Numbered from the stretch's first letter, positions 53,655 to 63,869 are shown. The stretch: DNA of 64,000 nucleotides from Phenylobacterium sp. (GCF_019636135.1 NZ_JAHBYD010000012.1:1-64000), one strand, 5' to 3'. The notes: a model not told the origin generated them from the sequence alone. Made by a program: numbers and translations.

Positions 53655-54083
53655 ATGATCGGCGAATCCCGCTGGTCTCAGGAGACGCCATTGCCCGCTT
53701 CGTTCGACGACATCGAGATCGGCCAGGTGGTCGGCCTGGGGGCGTGCGGCGTCGACGCCGAGGCGCTGAAGGTGTTCGTGGCCGCCTTCACGCCGGGCTG
53801 GGCGCCGGACCGCGGCGCGCCCGACGCGATGGTCTACGCGCTCTGGGCGAAGCTGGACGCCGTGGCGGCGACCGACTGGCCGCAGACCAAGCGCCTGGGC
53901 GTCGACGCGCTGCGCTGGATGCGCAACCCGCCCGCCGGCGAGCTGCTGCGGGGCCGGATGACGGTGATGGCCAAGGACCCCGTGGGCGACGACAAGGGCA
54001 TCGTCATCGCCCAGCACGACCTGCTCGACGAGGCGGGCCGGCTGGTTTTCTCGTGCCTGACCCGGAGCGTGTTCACGCGATGA
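53655..54083 (+). CDS. Hotdog-fold protein, MaoC-like (weak)
   Basis: The 142-residue protein has the strand-helix layout FDDIEIGQVVGLGACGVDAEALKVFVAAF, then MVYALWAKLDAVA, and strands GELLRGRMTVMAKDPV and VIAQHDLLDEAGRLVFSCLTRSVF. This resembles MaoC/acyl-dehydratase-type hotdog domains, but the MaoC D-x5-H pair is not evident. Reaction unknown. The start at 53655 is probable. A palindromic repeat follows its stop directly. Confidence 0.62.
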   Translation: MIGESRWSQETPLPASFDDIEIGQVVGLGACGVDAEALKVFVAAFTPGWAPDRGAPDAMVYALWAKLDAVAATDWPQTKRLGVDALRWMRNPPAGELLRGRMTVMAKDPVGDDKGIVIAQHDLLDEAGRLVFSCLTRSVFTR

Positions 54084-54101
54084 TTCCCTCCCCATCAAGG
54101 C

Positions 54102-54274
54102 AGGGCGATCGCATATGGATGCGGGCGGCCGAAAGGCCGTCAGTCGAACCGCAGAGATCGCGGAGATACGCGGAGGATTCCCGTGGATCCACGACCCTCT
54201 CTGCGTGTCTCCGCGATCTCTGCGGTTCAAGAATCGGGCGGACGAGCCGCCCACAGGCCATATGCGATTGCCCT
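54102..54274. repeat. Complete CGCAGAG palindromic MITE-like element (copy 6')
   Basis: The 17-bp terminal inverted repeats are AGGGCGATCGCATATGG (54102-54118) and CCATATGCGATTGCCCT (54258-54274). Inside are a GGGCGGCCGAAAGGCCG hairpin, left (54146-54175) and right (54196-54227) heptamer arms, and a CGGGCGGACGAGCCGCCC hairpin. The 15-bp direct repeats CCCTCCCCATCAAGG (54086-54100 and 54271-54285) flank it like a target duplication. There is no reading frame of a transposase. Confidence 0.9.
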
Positions 54275-54299
54275 CCCCATCAAGGGAGGGACTGGCGCC

Positions 54300-55100
54300 T
54301 TAGTTCATGTTCGCCGGGGCTTCCTGGGCGGCCTTGGTCATGGCCAGCGCGATCAGGCGGTCCCAGCCGACGAGGCTGTGGATGTGGGCGTAGATCTGGC
54401 CGAGCGCGCCGTTGTCGCGCAGCTCGATGAACTTGTCGGCCGGAACCTTGTTCAGCTTCTCCTCGGAGACGCCGAAGTACTCGGCGATCTTCTGGGTCTC
54501 GCCCTGGGTGCCGTCGGGGTTCGCCGGCGTGAAGGTGGCCTCTTTGGTCTCGAACAGGTCGAGGTCCTTCAGGAGCTGCACGAAGCTCATCGTGCGCTGC
54601 CGCTCGACCTCGAAGTTGTTGCAGAAGTCGATGCAGTTCTTCGTGTACTCGGTCGGCTCGCCATTGGCCTCGAAGAAGGCCATGTCGTAGCCCTTGTCGG
54701 TGATGAACTCGGCGGCGCGGTCGATGCACAGCACCATCTGCTTGTTCTGGTCGTCGTTGGCGAAGACGAACGGATAGCGGCGCACGTAGGCCGGGATGTA
54801 GATGCCGCTCTCGAACGTGCCGTCGTCCTTCACGAACATGTTCTCGCCCGCGTTCAGGCCCATGACCGCGATCGGCAGCTTCTCTTCGCCGACGAAGATA
54901 ATCGGGCCGGTGACGGCGGCCAGCGGGAACTCGCCCACGGTCAGCGGGATGGCGTGGCCGGCCTTGGCGAAGCCGAACGGGCCGTCCATGCGCTTCACGC
55001 CGAGCTTGGAGTGCAGCTCCTTCGCGAGCGGCTCGGGCTTCGAGTAGAACAGCACGTTGCCGGAGAGCTGGCCGGGCGCCTGCGGGGTGGTGGTGGTCAT
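54300..55100 (-). CDS. SapC-family protein
   Basis: The 266-residue protein has the SapC layout: LSGNVLFYSKPEPLAKELH, GFAKAGHAIPLTVGEFPLAA, FVGEEKLPIAVMGLNAGENMFV, YIPAYVRRYPFVFAND, and FIELRDNGALGQIYAHIHSL, ending in WDRLIALAMTKAA. The name comes from a Campylobacter S-layer locus, but the biochemical role is unknown, and the family is common in Caulobacterales. GAAGG precedes the ATG. Confidence 0.88.
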   Translation of the reverse strand: MTTTTPQAPGQLSGNVLFYSKPEPLAKELHSKLGVKRMDGPFGFAKAGHAIPLTVGEFPLAAVTGPIIFVGEEKLPIAVMGLNAGENMFVKDDGTFESGIYIPAYVRRYPFVFANDDQNKQMVLCIDRAAEFITDKGYDMAFFEANGEPTEYTKNCIDFCNNFEVERQRTMSFVQLLKDLDLFETKEATFTPANPDGTQGETQKIAEYFGVSEEKLNKVPADKFIELRDNGALGQIYAHIHSLVGWDRLIALAMTKAAQEAPANMN

Positions 55101-55270
55101 GGGAAACCTTCGGAAAAGAAGTTCGGAATCGCGGCGGTACGGGCGGTCCCCTCGCACGCAAGGTCGCCTCCTCTAGCCGATCCGGCCTCTAGCGGCAAAT
55201 GCAGGCGGGCGCTTGCGCCTGCGGCGTTCAGCCCTTTCAATCCGTGGCCCCGTGTCCGGGAGACGCCGAC

Positions 55271-56050
55271 GTGATCCGCCCCCTCGCCCTCGCCGCCACC
55301 CTCGCGCTGCTCTCCGCCGGCGCCACCACCGCCGACGCGCTGCAGGGCGACGGCAAGGACGCCTCGATGGGGCCGGTCCCGACCCGGCTCGTGGGCTACC
55401 TGAAGGACGGCGTGCTGAACGGCGTGGAGATCCTGGGGCCGCCGCCGGCGGCGGACTCCCCGCACGGCCGGGCCGACCGCACGGTGTTCGAGGAGACCCG
55501 CGCGCTGGAGGGCACGGCCCGCTGGAAGACGGCGCAGCAGGACAACGACCTCTGGGGCGGCGGCGCGGTGAAGCGGTTCTCCTGCGCCATGGGCGTGGAG
55601 CTCTCGGAGAGGACCACGCCGGTGACCTCGCGGATGCTGCATCGGGTCGAGCTGGACGTGCGCACGGTGGGGAGCCCCGCCAAGGCCGCCTACGACCGCA
55701 AGCGCCCGCTGATCGGCAACGACGCGCCGCTCTGCGTGCCGCGCGAGGACTGGATGAAGACCAACGCGTCCTATCCGTCGGGCCACGCGATGACGGCCTG
55801 GTCGTGGGCGCTGCTGCTGACCGAGCTGAAGCCCGACCGCGCGACGGCGCTGCTGGAGACCGGCAAGGCCGGCGGCGACAGCCGCGTGGTCTGCGGCGTG
55901 CATTTCCCGTCCGACGTGGAGGCCGGCCGAACCCTCGGCGCGGCGATGATGGCCCGCCTGCATGCCGATGCGGCGTTCCAGTCCGACCTCAGGAAGGCCA
56001 AGCGCGAGATCGCGCGGACGAAGGCTCAGCCCGCGGGGTGCGAGGGGTAG
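55271..56050 (+). CDS. Exported PAP2-type acid phosphatase
   Basis: The 259-residue class A-type acid phosphatase begins with GTG at 55271, followed by a signal peptide (cut near ADA). The three PAP2 phosphatase motifs are present: the KxxxxxxRP region in YDRKRPLIGN, PSGH in SYPSGHAMTAW, and SRVVCGVHFPSDVEAGR containing the catalytic His and the Asp. It removes phosphate from organic phosphomonoesters in the periplasm. GGGAG lies 6-11 nt upstream of the GTG. A large inverted repeat follows its stop. Confidence 0.88.
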   Translation: MIRPLALAATLALLSAGATTADALQGDGKDASMGPVPTRLVGYLKDGVLNGVEILGPPPAADSPHGRADRTVFEETRALEGTARWKTAQQDNDLWGGGAVKRFSCAMGVELSERTTPVTSRMLHRVELDVRTVGSPAKAAYDRKRPLIGNDAPLCVPREDWMKTNASYPSGHAMTAWSWALLLTELKPDRATALLETGKAGGDSRVVCGVHFPSDVEAGRTLGAAMMARLHADAAFQSDLRKAKREIARTKAQPAGCEG

Positions 56051-56082
56051 CCTCCTCTCCCCCGAGCGCCACCGGCGCGAAG

Positions 56083-56210
56083 AGAGGGAGAGGGCAGGGA
56101 GAGGGCGGCTCTGAGGTTCGATCCTGGCCGGCGGTCGCCCGACGACTCTCGCTGAACCGCCCGGAGCGGCCCCGGCGGCCTGCGCCGCCCTCTCCCTGCC
56201 CTCTCCCTCT
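56083..56210. repeat. Perfect 27-bp inverted repeat of AGGG-rich sequence
   Basis: The left arm (56083-56109) and right arm (56184-56210) are exact reverse complements, made of AGGGAG and AGGGC units. The 74-nt loop is GC-rich. Additional shorter hairpins (CTCTCCCCC and GGGGGAGAGG) lie at both sides, so the whole gap between the phosphatase and GNAT genes can fold into one structure. It may be a bidirectional terminator for the convergent genes, or a repeat element. Confidence 0.85.
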
Positions 56211-56236
56211 CCGCTTCGCGGGGGGAGAGGCGGTGG

Positions 56237-56760
56237 CTACGGCCGCCTCGCCGCGAACACCACGTGCGGGCGGAGCGGGTGGCCGTCGGGCAGGCCGGTG
56301 TGGGTGAAGTCGCGGCTGGGGTCGGGGGCCATGCCGATGCGGCGCATGACGGCCTGGGAGCGGACGTTGGTCGAGGCGGTCCAGGCGAGGATCTCGTCCG
56401 TGTCGAGGTTGGCGAAGCCCCAGTCGAGGCAGGCCCGGGCGCCCTCGGTCGCCAGGCCCGTCCCCTGCGCGGCGACGGCGAGGCGCCAGCCCAGTTCGAT
56501 GGCGACGGGGGCCGGGCCGGTCAGGTTGCGGCGGATGCCGATCATGCCGACCAACCTGCCGTCGGCCCGGGCCTCGGCGGCGTAGAAGCCGAAGCCGTCG
56601 GCGGCGACCTGGGCCATCACGCGGTCCACGAAGGCGTCCGACTGCTCGCGGCCGAACGGGCCGCCCAGCCACTCGCCCACGCGCGGGTCGCAGTTGACCT
56701 CGGCCATCGCGTCGCGGTCCCGGTCGCGGAACGGCCGCAGGATCAGGCGGTCCGTCTCGA

Positions 56761-56764
<4 letters not shown>
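56237..56764 (-). CDS. GNAT-family N-acetyltransferase (RimJ/RimL type)
   Basis: The 175-residue protein has the GNAT core: TDRLILRPFRDRDRDAMAEV, VGMIGIRRN, IELGWRLAVAAQGTGLATEGA with the acetyl-CoA pyrophosphate loop, and ILAWTASTNVRSQAVMRRIG. It probably acetylates an amine, perhaps a polyamine or a protein N-terminus. It overlaps the stop of aguB by ATGA, suggesting that it acts on a product of the putrescine pathway. Confidence 0.85.
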
Positions 56765-57638
<874 letters not shown>

Positions 57639-57639
<1 letters not shown>

Positions 57640-58628
57640 CAGGCCGGCTCCTGCTGGGTGATGCAGTGGAAGGACCCGCCACCGGTGAGGATGGCGATGG
57701 ACGGCAGGCCGATCACCTCGCGGCCGGGGAAGATCTCCCTGAGCACGCCGACCGCGAAGTCGCCCGGTTGCTTCTCGTAGATCGGCACGATGACGGCCTT
57801 GTTGGCGATCAGGAAGTTCATGTGGCTGGCCGGGATGGGGCCAGCCTCCCCGTCGATCCAGCCGGGCGACGGGATGCGGACCACCTTCAGCGGGGTCCCG
57901 TCGGCGTCGGTCATGCCGGAGAGGCGCCTGGCGGCGTCGTCATAGGCCTCCGCGTTCGGGTCGCCGCGGCCCCAGGCGACGGGGACGGCCACGGTCGCGG
58001 GCGCGACGAAGCGGGCCAGGTTGTCGACGTGGCCGTCCGTGTGGTCGTTGCGCAGGCCCTCGCCCAGCCACAGCACCTTGCGCGCGCCCAGGCTCCGGGC
58101 CAGCGCCTCCTCGGCGTCGGCGGTCGTCCAGCCGGGGTTGCGGTTGGGGTTCAGCAGGCACTGGCCGGTGGTCAGCACCGTGCCGCGGCCGTCGTGGTCG
58201 ACCGCGCCGCCCTCCAGGACGAAGTCGTGGGCGACCAGCGGCGCGCCGGTCATCTCCGCGATCTGGTGGGCGACCGTGTCGTCGTGCTCCAGCTCGTACT
58301 TGCCGCCCCAGCCGTTGAAGCGGAACGCCAGCGCCTGGCCGCCGGCGAAGATCGGGCCGGTGTCGCGCAGCCAGATGTCGCCGAAGCGGCCCTGCATCAG
58401 GTCGATGCCGTCCACCCCGCCCAGCAGCTTGCGCGCGGCGTGCTCGCCGCCGGGGTGGCCGGTCATCACCCGCACGCGCTCGCCGCCGGGGCCGGCCAGG
58501 GCGCGGGCCAGCGCCGCCACCTCTTCCTGCGCGGCTTCGAGATCGTCCTGCCACAGCTCGGCGTGGCTGGGGAAACCCAGCCACATGGCCTTGTGCGGAG
58601 CCCACTCGGGCGGAACGACGAAGCTCAT
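57639..58628 (-). CDS. aguA: Agmatine deiminase
   Basis: The 329-residue guanidino-group-modifying enzyme has PPEWAPHKAMWLGFP at the start, the Asp/Glu substrate residues in WLRDTGPIF, VLEGGAVDHDGRG with NDHTDGHVDN, and the C-terminal nucleophilic cysteine in GGGSFHCITQQEP. It converts agmatine to N-carbamoylputrescine. The ATG at 58628 aligns with the family start. It leads the aguA-aguB-GNAT operon. Confidence 0.95.
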
Positions 58629-58695
58629 CGGCAGGTGTCCCTTCCAGAGGCGTGCGCAGATGGCCCCGACGGACCCCTGCGTCAAGCACGCAACG

Positions 58696-58723
58696 AAAAG
58701 GGCGGCCCGCGAGGGCCGCCCTT
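58696..58723 (-). terminator. Terminator of the large TonB-dependent receptor gene
   Basis: A 9-bp GC stem (GGGCGGCCC and its inverse) closes a 4-nt loop and is followed on the minus strand by TTTT. It lies about 30 bp past the receptor stop. Confidence 0.8.
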
Positions 58724-58751
58724 CCGCAACTCAGGCCCTGTCGCCCCGCGC

Positions 58752-61244
58752 CTAGAACTCGGCGTGCAGGGTGGCGATCAGCGTCCGACGATAGCCCGGC
58801 TGGCCGAGGGCCGTACCGGTCAGGTTCGTCGAGATGTCGCCCAGGTAGCGCTTGTCGAAGGCGTTCCGCAGGTTCACCTGGAGGTAGGTGTTCTTGATGG
58901 TGTCTTCGAACATCCCGAGCTTGCTGATGTTGAACCGCACGTCGAAGTCCACCAGCTCGTAGCCGCGGAACTTCTCGGTGTTGACCAGGTTCGTCCAGCG
59001 GTCGCCGACCCACTTCACCTGGGCGCCGAGGCTCAGCCATTCCGCCGGATCGTACTGGACGCGGGCGCTGCCCTGGTTCTTCGGCGTCTCGTACAGCTCC
59101 TTGCCCTTGGTCGCGAGGATGCCCGCGGTGGCGTTGCGGATGTCCTGCCTGATCTCCGAGTCGACGTAGGCGTAGGCGAACGTCGCGCTCAGGTAGTCGG
59201 TGGGCTTCACGCCGAACTGGGCGTCGAAGCCGCGGAGGCGGACGTCGCCCACGTTCTGCGAGAAGGCGACGCCCGACGGTTCGTCCAGCACGCGTTCGAT
59301 GCGGTTGTGGAAGTCCGTCTGCCAGACCGCCGCCTGGAAGATCACGAGCGAGCTCTGGTAGCGCAGGCCGAGGTCGTAGGCGTCGGTCTTCTCCGGGCCC
59401 GGATCGACCAGGATCTGGTCGTAGAGGTCGTCCGTACGCGGCGCCGAGAGGGTCTTGGCGTAGCTGGCGTACACCGACCAGTTGTCGGTGATGTCGTAGC
59501 TGGCGCCGAGGTTCGGCAGGATGGCGTCGTACTTGCGCTTGAACGAGCGCGGGTTGCCATAGCGCAGCGTCGCGTTGGAGTTCAGCGTCGCGGCCGGGAA
59601 GGTGACCAGCGGGCGGCCCGTGCCGTCGTCGGTGCCCGCCACCGGCGTCGGCGTCTGGGTGGTGCAGTACGCGTTGAAGGTGTTCTGCTGGTAGCAGTAG
59701 TTGTTCAGGTCGCGCTTGAAGAACGGGGCGCGGACGCCGATGTTGACCAGCAGCTTGTCCTCCAGGAACCGGCCCCGGTACTCGGCGGCGACCTGGTTCA
59801 GCATCGCGATCGAATAGCGGTCACGCCGGCGCAGGTTGGTGCCGTCGGGCAGGGTGACCTGGTCGCCGTAACCATCCTTGCCACCGAACACATTGGACGG
59901 CGTGCCGTCCTGGTCGACGAAGCCGGCGTCGCCGGTCTGGCGGTGCTTGGCGCGGTCGAAGGTGTAGGCGACTCGGACGCTCTGGTTGTCGGCGAACTTC
60001 CAGATCAGCGACGAGGTGACGCCGTAGCGGCGGGTGTTCGTCGTGTTCGGGCGGTACAGGTAGACGCGGTCCAGGATGTCGCCGTCGCCGTTCAGGTCGA
60101 CGCCGGCCGCCGTGGAGTTGCCGCGGAGCTGCGGGTCGTTTTCCGGGAAGACCTGCACGCCGCCGCCGTTGGCCAGCACGTACTGGAACGACGGGTCGAC
60201 CGTCAGCGTGACGGTGTCGGTCAGGTTCCAGCGCGACAGGCCGCGGATGTTGCCCGTGTTCGACGGGTTGATGTTGAAGTCGTAGTAGCTGGTCGGGCAG
60301 GTGAAGGCGCCCGAGTTGTCGACCTGGGCCGAGCCGGCCGCCGCCGTCGGACGCAGGCAGGTCGTGGGCGAGACCAGCGTCGTATCGGGAGCGCCGGCCG
60401 CCGTCACGCCCTGGCGCTGGAAGGTCGCCAGGTTGATGCGGTTGATGAAGTTGTTGCGGTTTTCGTTGTAGTTGAAGATCAGGCTGGCTTCGCCGAAGTC
60501 GCCGAATTCCTGGTCGATCCGGGCGTTGAACTGCTTCTTCTCGATCTTGCCCCCCGGCTTGATCGGCGAGTTGTGGGGACGGAACAGGTCGTTCTTGGTG
60601 TAGAGGCCCGAAATCCACATCTTCGTGCCGAAGGGCCCGATCGCGCCGCTTTCGATGGTGGCGTAGTAGCGCTGGTAGTTGTCGTCGCCGGCGCCGACTT
60701 CGGCGCGGACGCCGAACTCGTCACGGGCGCGCTTGGTGATGTAGTTGATGGTGCCGCCGGCGGCCGCCGCGGTGGGGCTGTCCACGTCGGTGGTGCCCAG
60801 GTTGACCGTGACGCGCTCGATCAGGTCGGAATCGAGCTGCTGGTTCGGGTAGATGGCGTAGTTGCCGCTGTCGTTCAGCGGAACGCCGTCCTGCAGCAGT
60901 GCGATGCGCTGGCTGTCGATGCCGCGGATGACCACGTCGCCGCCGGCCGAGCCGAAGGGGTCGTTGTTGGTGAAGTTGACGCCGGGCAGCAGGTTGATGG
61001 TGTCGAGCACCGTCTGGCCGGGCATCTGGCGGCTGATGAACTCTTCCGAGATCCCCACCCGCGACTTCGGCTCCTCGATCGCGACGATCGAACCACCGAT
61101 GTTCCTCGGACCGTTGGAGCCGGTGACGACCAGCTCTTCGACGATCGCCGTACCGCTGGACTGCGCGAACGCCGCGCCCGAAATCAGCAGGCCCGTGGCC
61201 AGCGCCGTCGTCGCGCAGAGCGCGCGGCTCAGTTTCATGTGCAT
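58752..61244 (-). CDS. TonB-dependent receptor
   Basis: The 830-residue outer-membrane receptor has a signal peptide (cut near AFAQ, residue ~28), a TonB-box-like VEELVVTG, a plug domain (~45-170, with PGQTVLDTINLLPGVNF and GGDVVIRGIDSQRIALLQDG) and a beta-barrel ending FDKRYLGD and a terminal phenylalanine. It imports an iron complex, a vitamin or a carbohydrate; no transport-cluster genes or sensor box identify the ligand. ATGCACATG gives two candidate starts, with GAAGGGG upstream. It is divergent to the GT39 gene. Confidence 0.93.
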   Translation of the reverse strand: MHMKLSRALCATTALATGLLISGAAFAQSSGTAIVEELVVTGSNGPRNIGGSIVAIEEPKSRVGISEEFISRQMPGQTVLDTINLLPGVNFTNNDPFGSAGGDVVIRGIDSQRIALLQDGVPLNDSGNYAIYPNQQLDSDLIERVTVNLGTTDVDSPTAAAAGGTINYITKRARDEFGVRAEVGAGDDNYQRYYATIESGAIGPFGTKMWISGLYTKNDLFRPHNSPIKPGGKIEKKQFNARIDQEFGDFGEASLIFNYNENRNNFINRINLATFQRQGVTAAGAPDTTLVSPTTCLRPTAAAGSAQVDNSGAFTCPTSYYDFNINPSNTGNIRGLSRWNLTDTVTLTVDPSFQYVLANGGGVQVFPENDPQLRGNSTAAGVDLNGDGDILDRVYLYRPNTTNTRRYGVTSSLIWKFADNQSVRVAYTFDRAKHRQTGDAGFVDQDGTPSNVFGGKDGYGDQVTLPDGTNLRRRDRYSIAMLNQVAAEYRGRFLEDKLLVNIGVRAPFFKRDLNNYCYQQNTFNAYCTTQTPTPVAGTDDGTGRPLVTFPAATLNSNATLRYGNPRSFKRKYDAILPNLGASYDITDNWSVYASYAKTLSAPRTDDLYDQILVDPGPEKTDAYDLGLRYQSSLVIFQAAVWQTDFHNRIERVLDEPSGVAFSQNVGDVRLRGFDAQFGVKPTDYLSATFAYAYVDSEIRQDIRNATAGILATKGKELYETPKNQGSARVQYDPAEWLSLGAQVKWVGDRWTNLVNTEKFRGYELVDFDVRFNISKLGMFEDTIKNTYLQVNLRNAFDKRYLGDISTNLTGTALGQPGYRRTLIATLHAEF

Positions 61245-61451
61245 TCAGTAGACCCCTTCCCACAGACCCAACCGACGGGCGCCCCTCCGGAAACCCCTGA
61301 GTCTTGGCGGCCCTATAGCGCCAAAAACCCGGCTATGGGTGATGGTTTTGTGACACATCCCAAGAGAGTGTCGCAGTGCGGCTCAAACGCATCAGTCTTT
61401 GCCCAATTGGGCGTCAGACTCTAGGGTCCCCGCCCCTGGAGAAAAGGTGAA

Positions 61452-62990
61452 ATGACACCGTTCCCGACCGGCCGCGACGCGGGCAGCGAGACGCGATCGG
61501 CGATGCTGCTCGTCCTGGCGCTGACGGTCGCGCGCATGCTCGCGCTCTTCTCGACGCCGCTGGAGCTCTATCCCGACGAAGCCCAGTACTGGCTTTGGTC
61601 GCGCACGCTCGACTTCGGCTACTATTCGAAGCCGCCCGTGATCGCCTGGGCCATCTGGGCGACGACGGCGATCGGCGGCGACGCCGAGGCCTGGGTGCGG
61701 CTATCGGCCACGCTGTTCCAGGCCGGCGCCGCGCTCACGGTCTTCCTGATCGGGCGTCGGCTCTACGGGGCGCCCACGGGGCTCGCCGCGACGGCGCTCT
61801 ACGCCCTGATGCCGGGGGTGCAGCTCTCGGCCCTGGTGGCGGCCACCGACGCGCCGCTCCTGATGTTCCTGGGCCTGACGATCCTGGCCTACGTCGAGCT
61901 GCTCGAGGCCGAAGGGCGGCGCAGGCCGGGGCTGGCGGCCGCCATGGGCGCGGCGCTGGGGCTGGCGTTCCTGTCGAAGTACGCGGCGGTCTACGCCCTG
62001 GTCGGGCTCATCATCCATCTGGCGGTGTCGAGGCGGGCGCGGGCGGCCTGGACGCCGGCGGCGGCGCTGGCGGCCGCGGTCGCGCTCGGCGCGGTGCTCG
62101 CGCCCAACCTCGCGTGGAACGCATCGCACCACTTCGCCACCTTCCAGCACACCGCCTCGAACGCCGCCTGGAGCGGGGTGCAGTTGTTCAACCTGGCGGC
62201 GCTGGGCGCCTTCGCGGGCTCGCAGTTCGGCGTGTTCGGGCCGATCCCGCTGGGCGCGCTGCTGGCGGGGGTCGCCCTGGCGGCGCGCCGGCGCAAGCTG
62301 TCCGAGGCCGACCTGACGCTGCTCTGCTTCGCCCTGCCGCCGCTGCTGATCGTCACGGCCCAGGCGTTCATCAGCCGCGCCAACGCCAACTGGTCGGGGG
62401 CGGGCTACCTGGCCGGTTCGATCCTGGCGGCCGCGTGGCTGGTGCGCTGGCGGGCCCGGCGCTGGCTGACGGCGGCGGTGGTCATGCAGGGGGCGGTCGC
62501 CGCCTTCTTCCTCGCGGCGGTGATCTCGCCGCCGCTGGCCGACCGCGTGGGCCTGGCCAACGGCCTGAAGCGCGCCCGCGGCTGGAGCCAGACCGCCGAC
62601 CTGATCCTCGACCGCGCGGCGCGCGAGCCGGGGCTGACCGCCATCGCCGTCAACAACCGCTTCCTGTTCTATGCGACCGCCTATTACGGCCGCGACCGGT
62701 TCGCGACGGGCGCGCCGCCTCTGACCGCCTGGCTCCTGATGGGCGCGCCGCGCAACCAGGCCGAGACCGCCGCGCCGCTGACGCCGCGGATCGGCCGGCG
62801 GGTGCTGATGGTCAGCTACGAGGGCTGGCGCCGCGACGAGATGGAGGCCGACTTCGCCCGCGCCGCCGGCCTGGAGATCGGCAGCGTCCGGCTGGACCGG
62901 AAGCACCGGCGCAAGATCGAGATGTTCGTGGGCGAAGGCTTCGCGCCGAAGCCGCGCGGCCCCGAGGGGCCGGAGCCCGCAGAGCCTTGA
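61452..62990 (+). CDS. Glycosyltransferase family 39/83-like membrane protein
   Basis: The 512-residue protein has about ten hydrophobic helices and the dolichyl/undecaprenyl-phosphate mannosyltransferase (PMT/ArnT) signature LELYPDEAQYWLWSRTLDFGYYSKPPV near the start, with the catalytic Asp-Glu pair. The C-terminal soluble part (~390-512) is typical. It probably transfers a sugar from a polyprenyl-phosphate donor to lipid A or another envelope molecule. AAAGG precedes the ATG. Confidence 0.88.
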   Translation: MTPFPTGRDAGSETRSAMLLVLALTVARMLALFSTPLELYPDEAQYWLWSRTLDFGYYSKPPVIAWAIWATTAIGGDAEAWVRLSATLFQAGAALTVFLIGRRLYGAPTGLAATALYALMPGVQLSALVAATDAPLLMFLGLTILAYVELLEAEGRRRPGLAAAMGAALGLAFLSKYAAVYALVGLIIHLAVSRRARAAWTPAAALAAAVALGAVLAPNLAWNASHHFATFQHTASNAAWSGVQLFNLAALGAFAGSQFGVFGPIPLGALLAGVALAARRRKLSEADLTLLCFALPPLLIVTAQAFISRANANWSGAGYLAGSILAAAWLVRWRARRWLTAAVVMQGAVAAFFLAAVISPPLADRVGLANGLKRARGWSQTADLILDRAAREPGLTAIAVNNRFLFYATAYYGRDRFATGAPPLTAWLLMGAPRNQAETAAPLTPRIGRRVLMVSYEGWRRDEMEADFARAAGLEIGSVRLDRKHRRKIEMFVGEGFAPKPRGPEGPEPAEP

Positions 62991-63000
62991 CTTTCGATGG

Positions 63001-63140
63001 CGCGGCAGCGCCGTTTCGATTCAACCACGAAGCGCACAAAGACCACGAAGGAGCCAGGATGGGCTGAGCGCGGTGCGCCTCTCGACTCTTCGTGGTCTTC
63101 GTGCGCTTCGTGGTTGAAAATAGCGCGCCTGCGGCGCACG
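63001..63140. repeat. Hairpin element, CACGAAG class (copy 8)
   Basis: The 30-bp arms at 63021-63050 and 63088-63117 match at 29 of 30 positions. Each holds CACGAAG, CACAAAG or CACGAAG, and CACGAAG at 9-bp spacing. The loop is 37 nt. The 5' flank GCGCCGTTTCGATTCA resembles that of copies 3 and 4. A GCGCGCCTGCGGCGC hairpin follows. It lies between the GT39 and msrA stops. Confidence 0.85.
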
Positions 63141-63185
63141 GCTGGCGCCCAGGATCGAGTGCGGGCGCCCGGCCGTGGATTGGCC

Positions 63186-63773
63186 CTAGTGGGCTTCCTT
63201 GCCGCCCCACACCGCCCGCAGCGCCTGGGGCCGGCCGCAGCCGATGCGGTAGCGCTCGTAGGCCGCCGGGTTCTTCTTGTAGTAGTCCTGGTGATAGCCC
63301 TCGGCGTTGTAGAACGGCGCGGCGTTGCGGGTGGCCACCGTGATCGGGGCGCCCAGTTCCTTGCCGTACTTCGCTTTGGCGGCCTCGGCGACCGCGCGCT
63401 CCTCGGCGTTCGCGGTGAACACCGCCAGCTTGTAGGATGGGCCCTTGTCGCAGATCTGGCCGTAGGGGTCGGTCGGGTCGATGTGGTGGTAGTAGCTGTC
63501 GACCAGTTGGGCGTAGCTGATCTTCGCGGGATCGTAGGTGACCTTCACCGCCTCCAGGTGGCCGGCGTGGTTCTCATAGGTCGGGCTCGTCGAGGACCCG
63601 CCGGAGTAGCCCGAGACGGCGGAGACGACGCCCGGCGTCGTCTCGAACCCCTTCTCCATCGACCAGAAGCAGCCGCCGGCGAAGACCGCGGTCTTCAGGC
63701 CCGAAGCGGCGGGCGCGGCGCCGGCGACGAACGCCGCGGCGGCGAGGGTGACGGCAAAAGCCTGGATCTTCAT
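63186..63773 (-). CDS. msrA: Exported methionine sulfoxide reductase A
   Basis: The 195-residue protein has a signal peptide (cut near APA/ASG, residue ~22) and the MsrA core: VFAGGCFWSMEKGFE with the catalytic Cys, VSGYSGGSS, VKVTYDPAKISYAQLV, and HHIDPTDPYGQICDKG. The usual resolving cysteines near the C-terminus are reduced to one in RIGCGRPQ. It repairs S-epimers of oxidised methionine in the periplasm. The DsbD-like system at 51 kb could provide reductant. Confidence 0.92.
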   Translation of the reverse strand: MKIQAFAVTLAAAAFVAGAAPAASGLKTAVFAGGCFWSMEKGFETTPGVVSAVSGYSGGSSTSPTYENHAGHLEAVKVTYDPAKISYAQLVDSYYHHIDPTDPYGQICDKGPSYKLAVFTANAEERAVAEAAKAKYGKELGAPITVATRNAAPFYNAEGYHQDYYKKNPAAYERYRIGCGRPQALRAVWGGKEAH

Positions 63774-63869
63774 GGGTGACAGGATTCCTCATGCCTCGCC
63801 CGGGCGGCAAGCGCCTTCACGGGCAATACGTGAGGAACCCTGCGGCGGCTTCAAGGCCTTCCCCGCCCA

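Noticed and set aside
46199-54274. Repeated heptamers considered as a CRISPR array
   Set aside because: The repeats are 7-mers in opposed arms with 2-3 nt spacing, not 25-40 nt direct repeats with unique spacers, and no cas gene is present.
57666-61424. A 1252-codon plus-strand open frame across aguA and the TonB receptor
   Set aside because: It is antisense to genes with clear family motifs. Its composition (Arg, His, Gly, Val rich, no motif) is that of a high-GC shadow frame.
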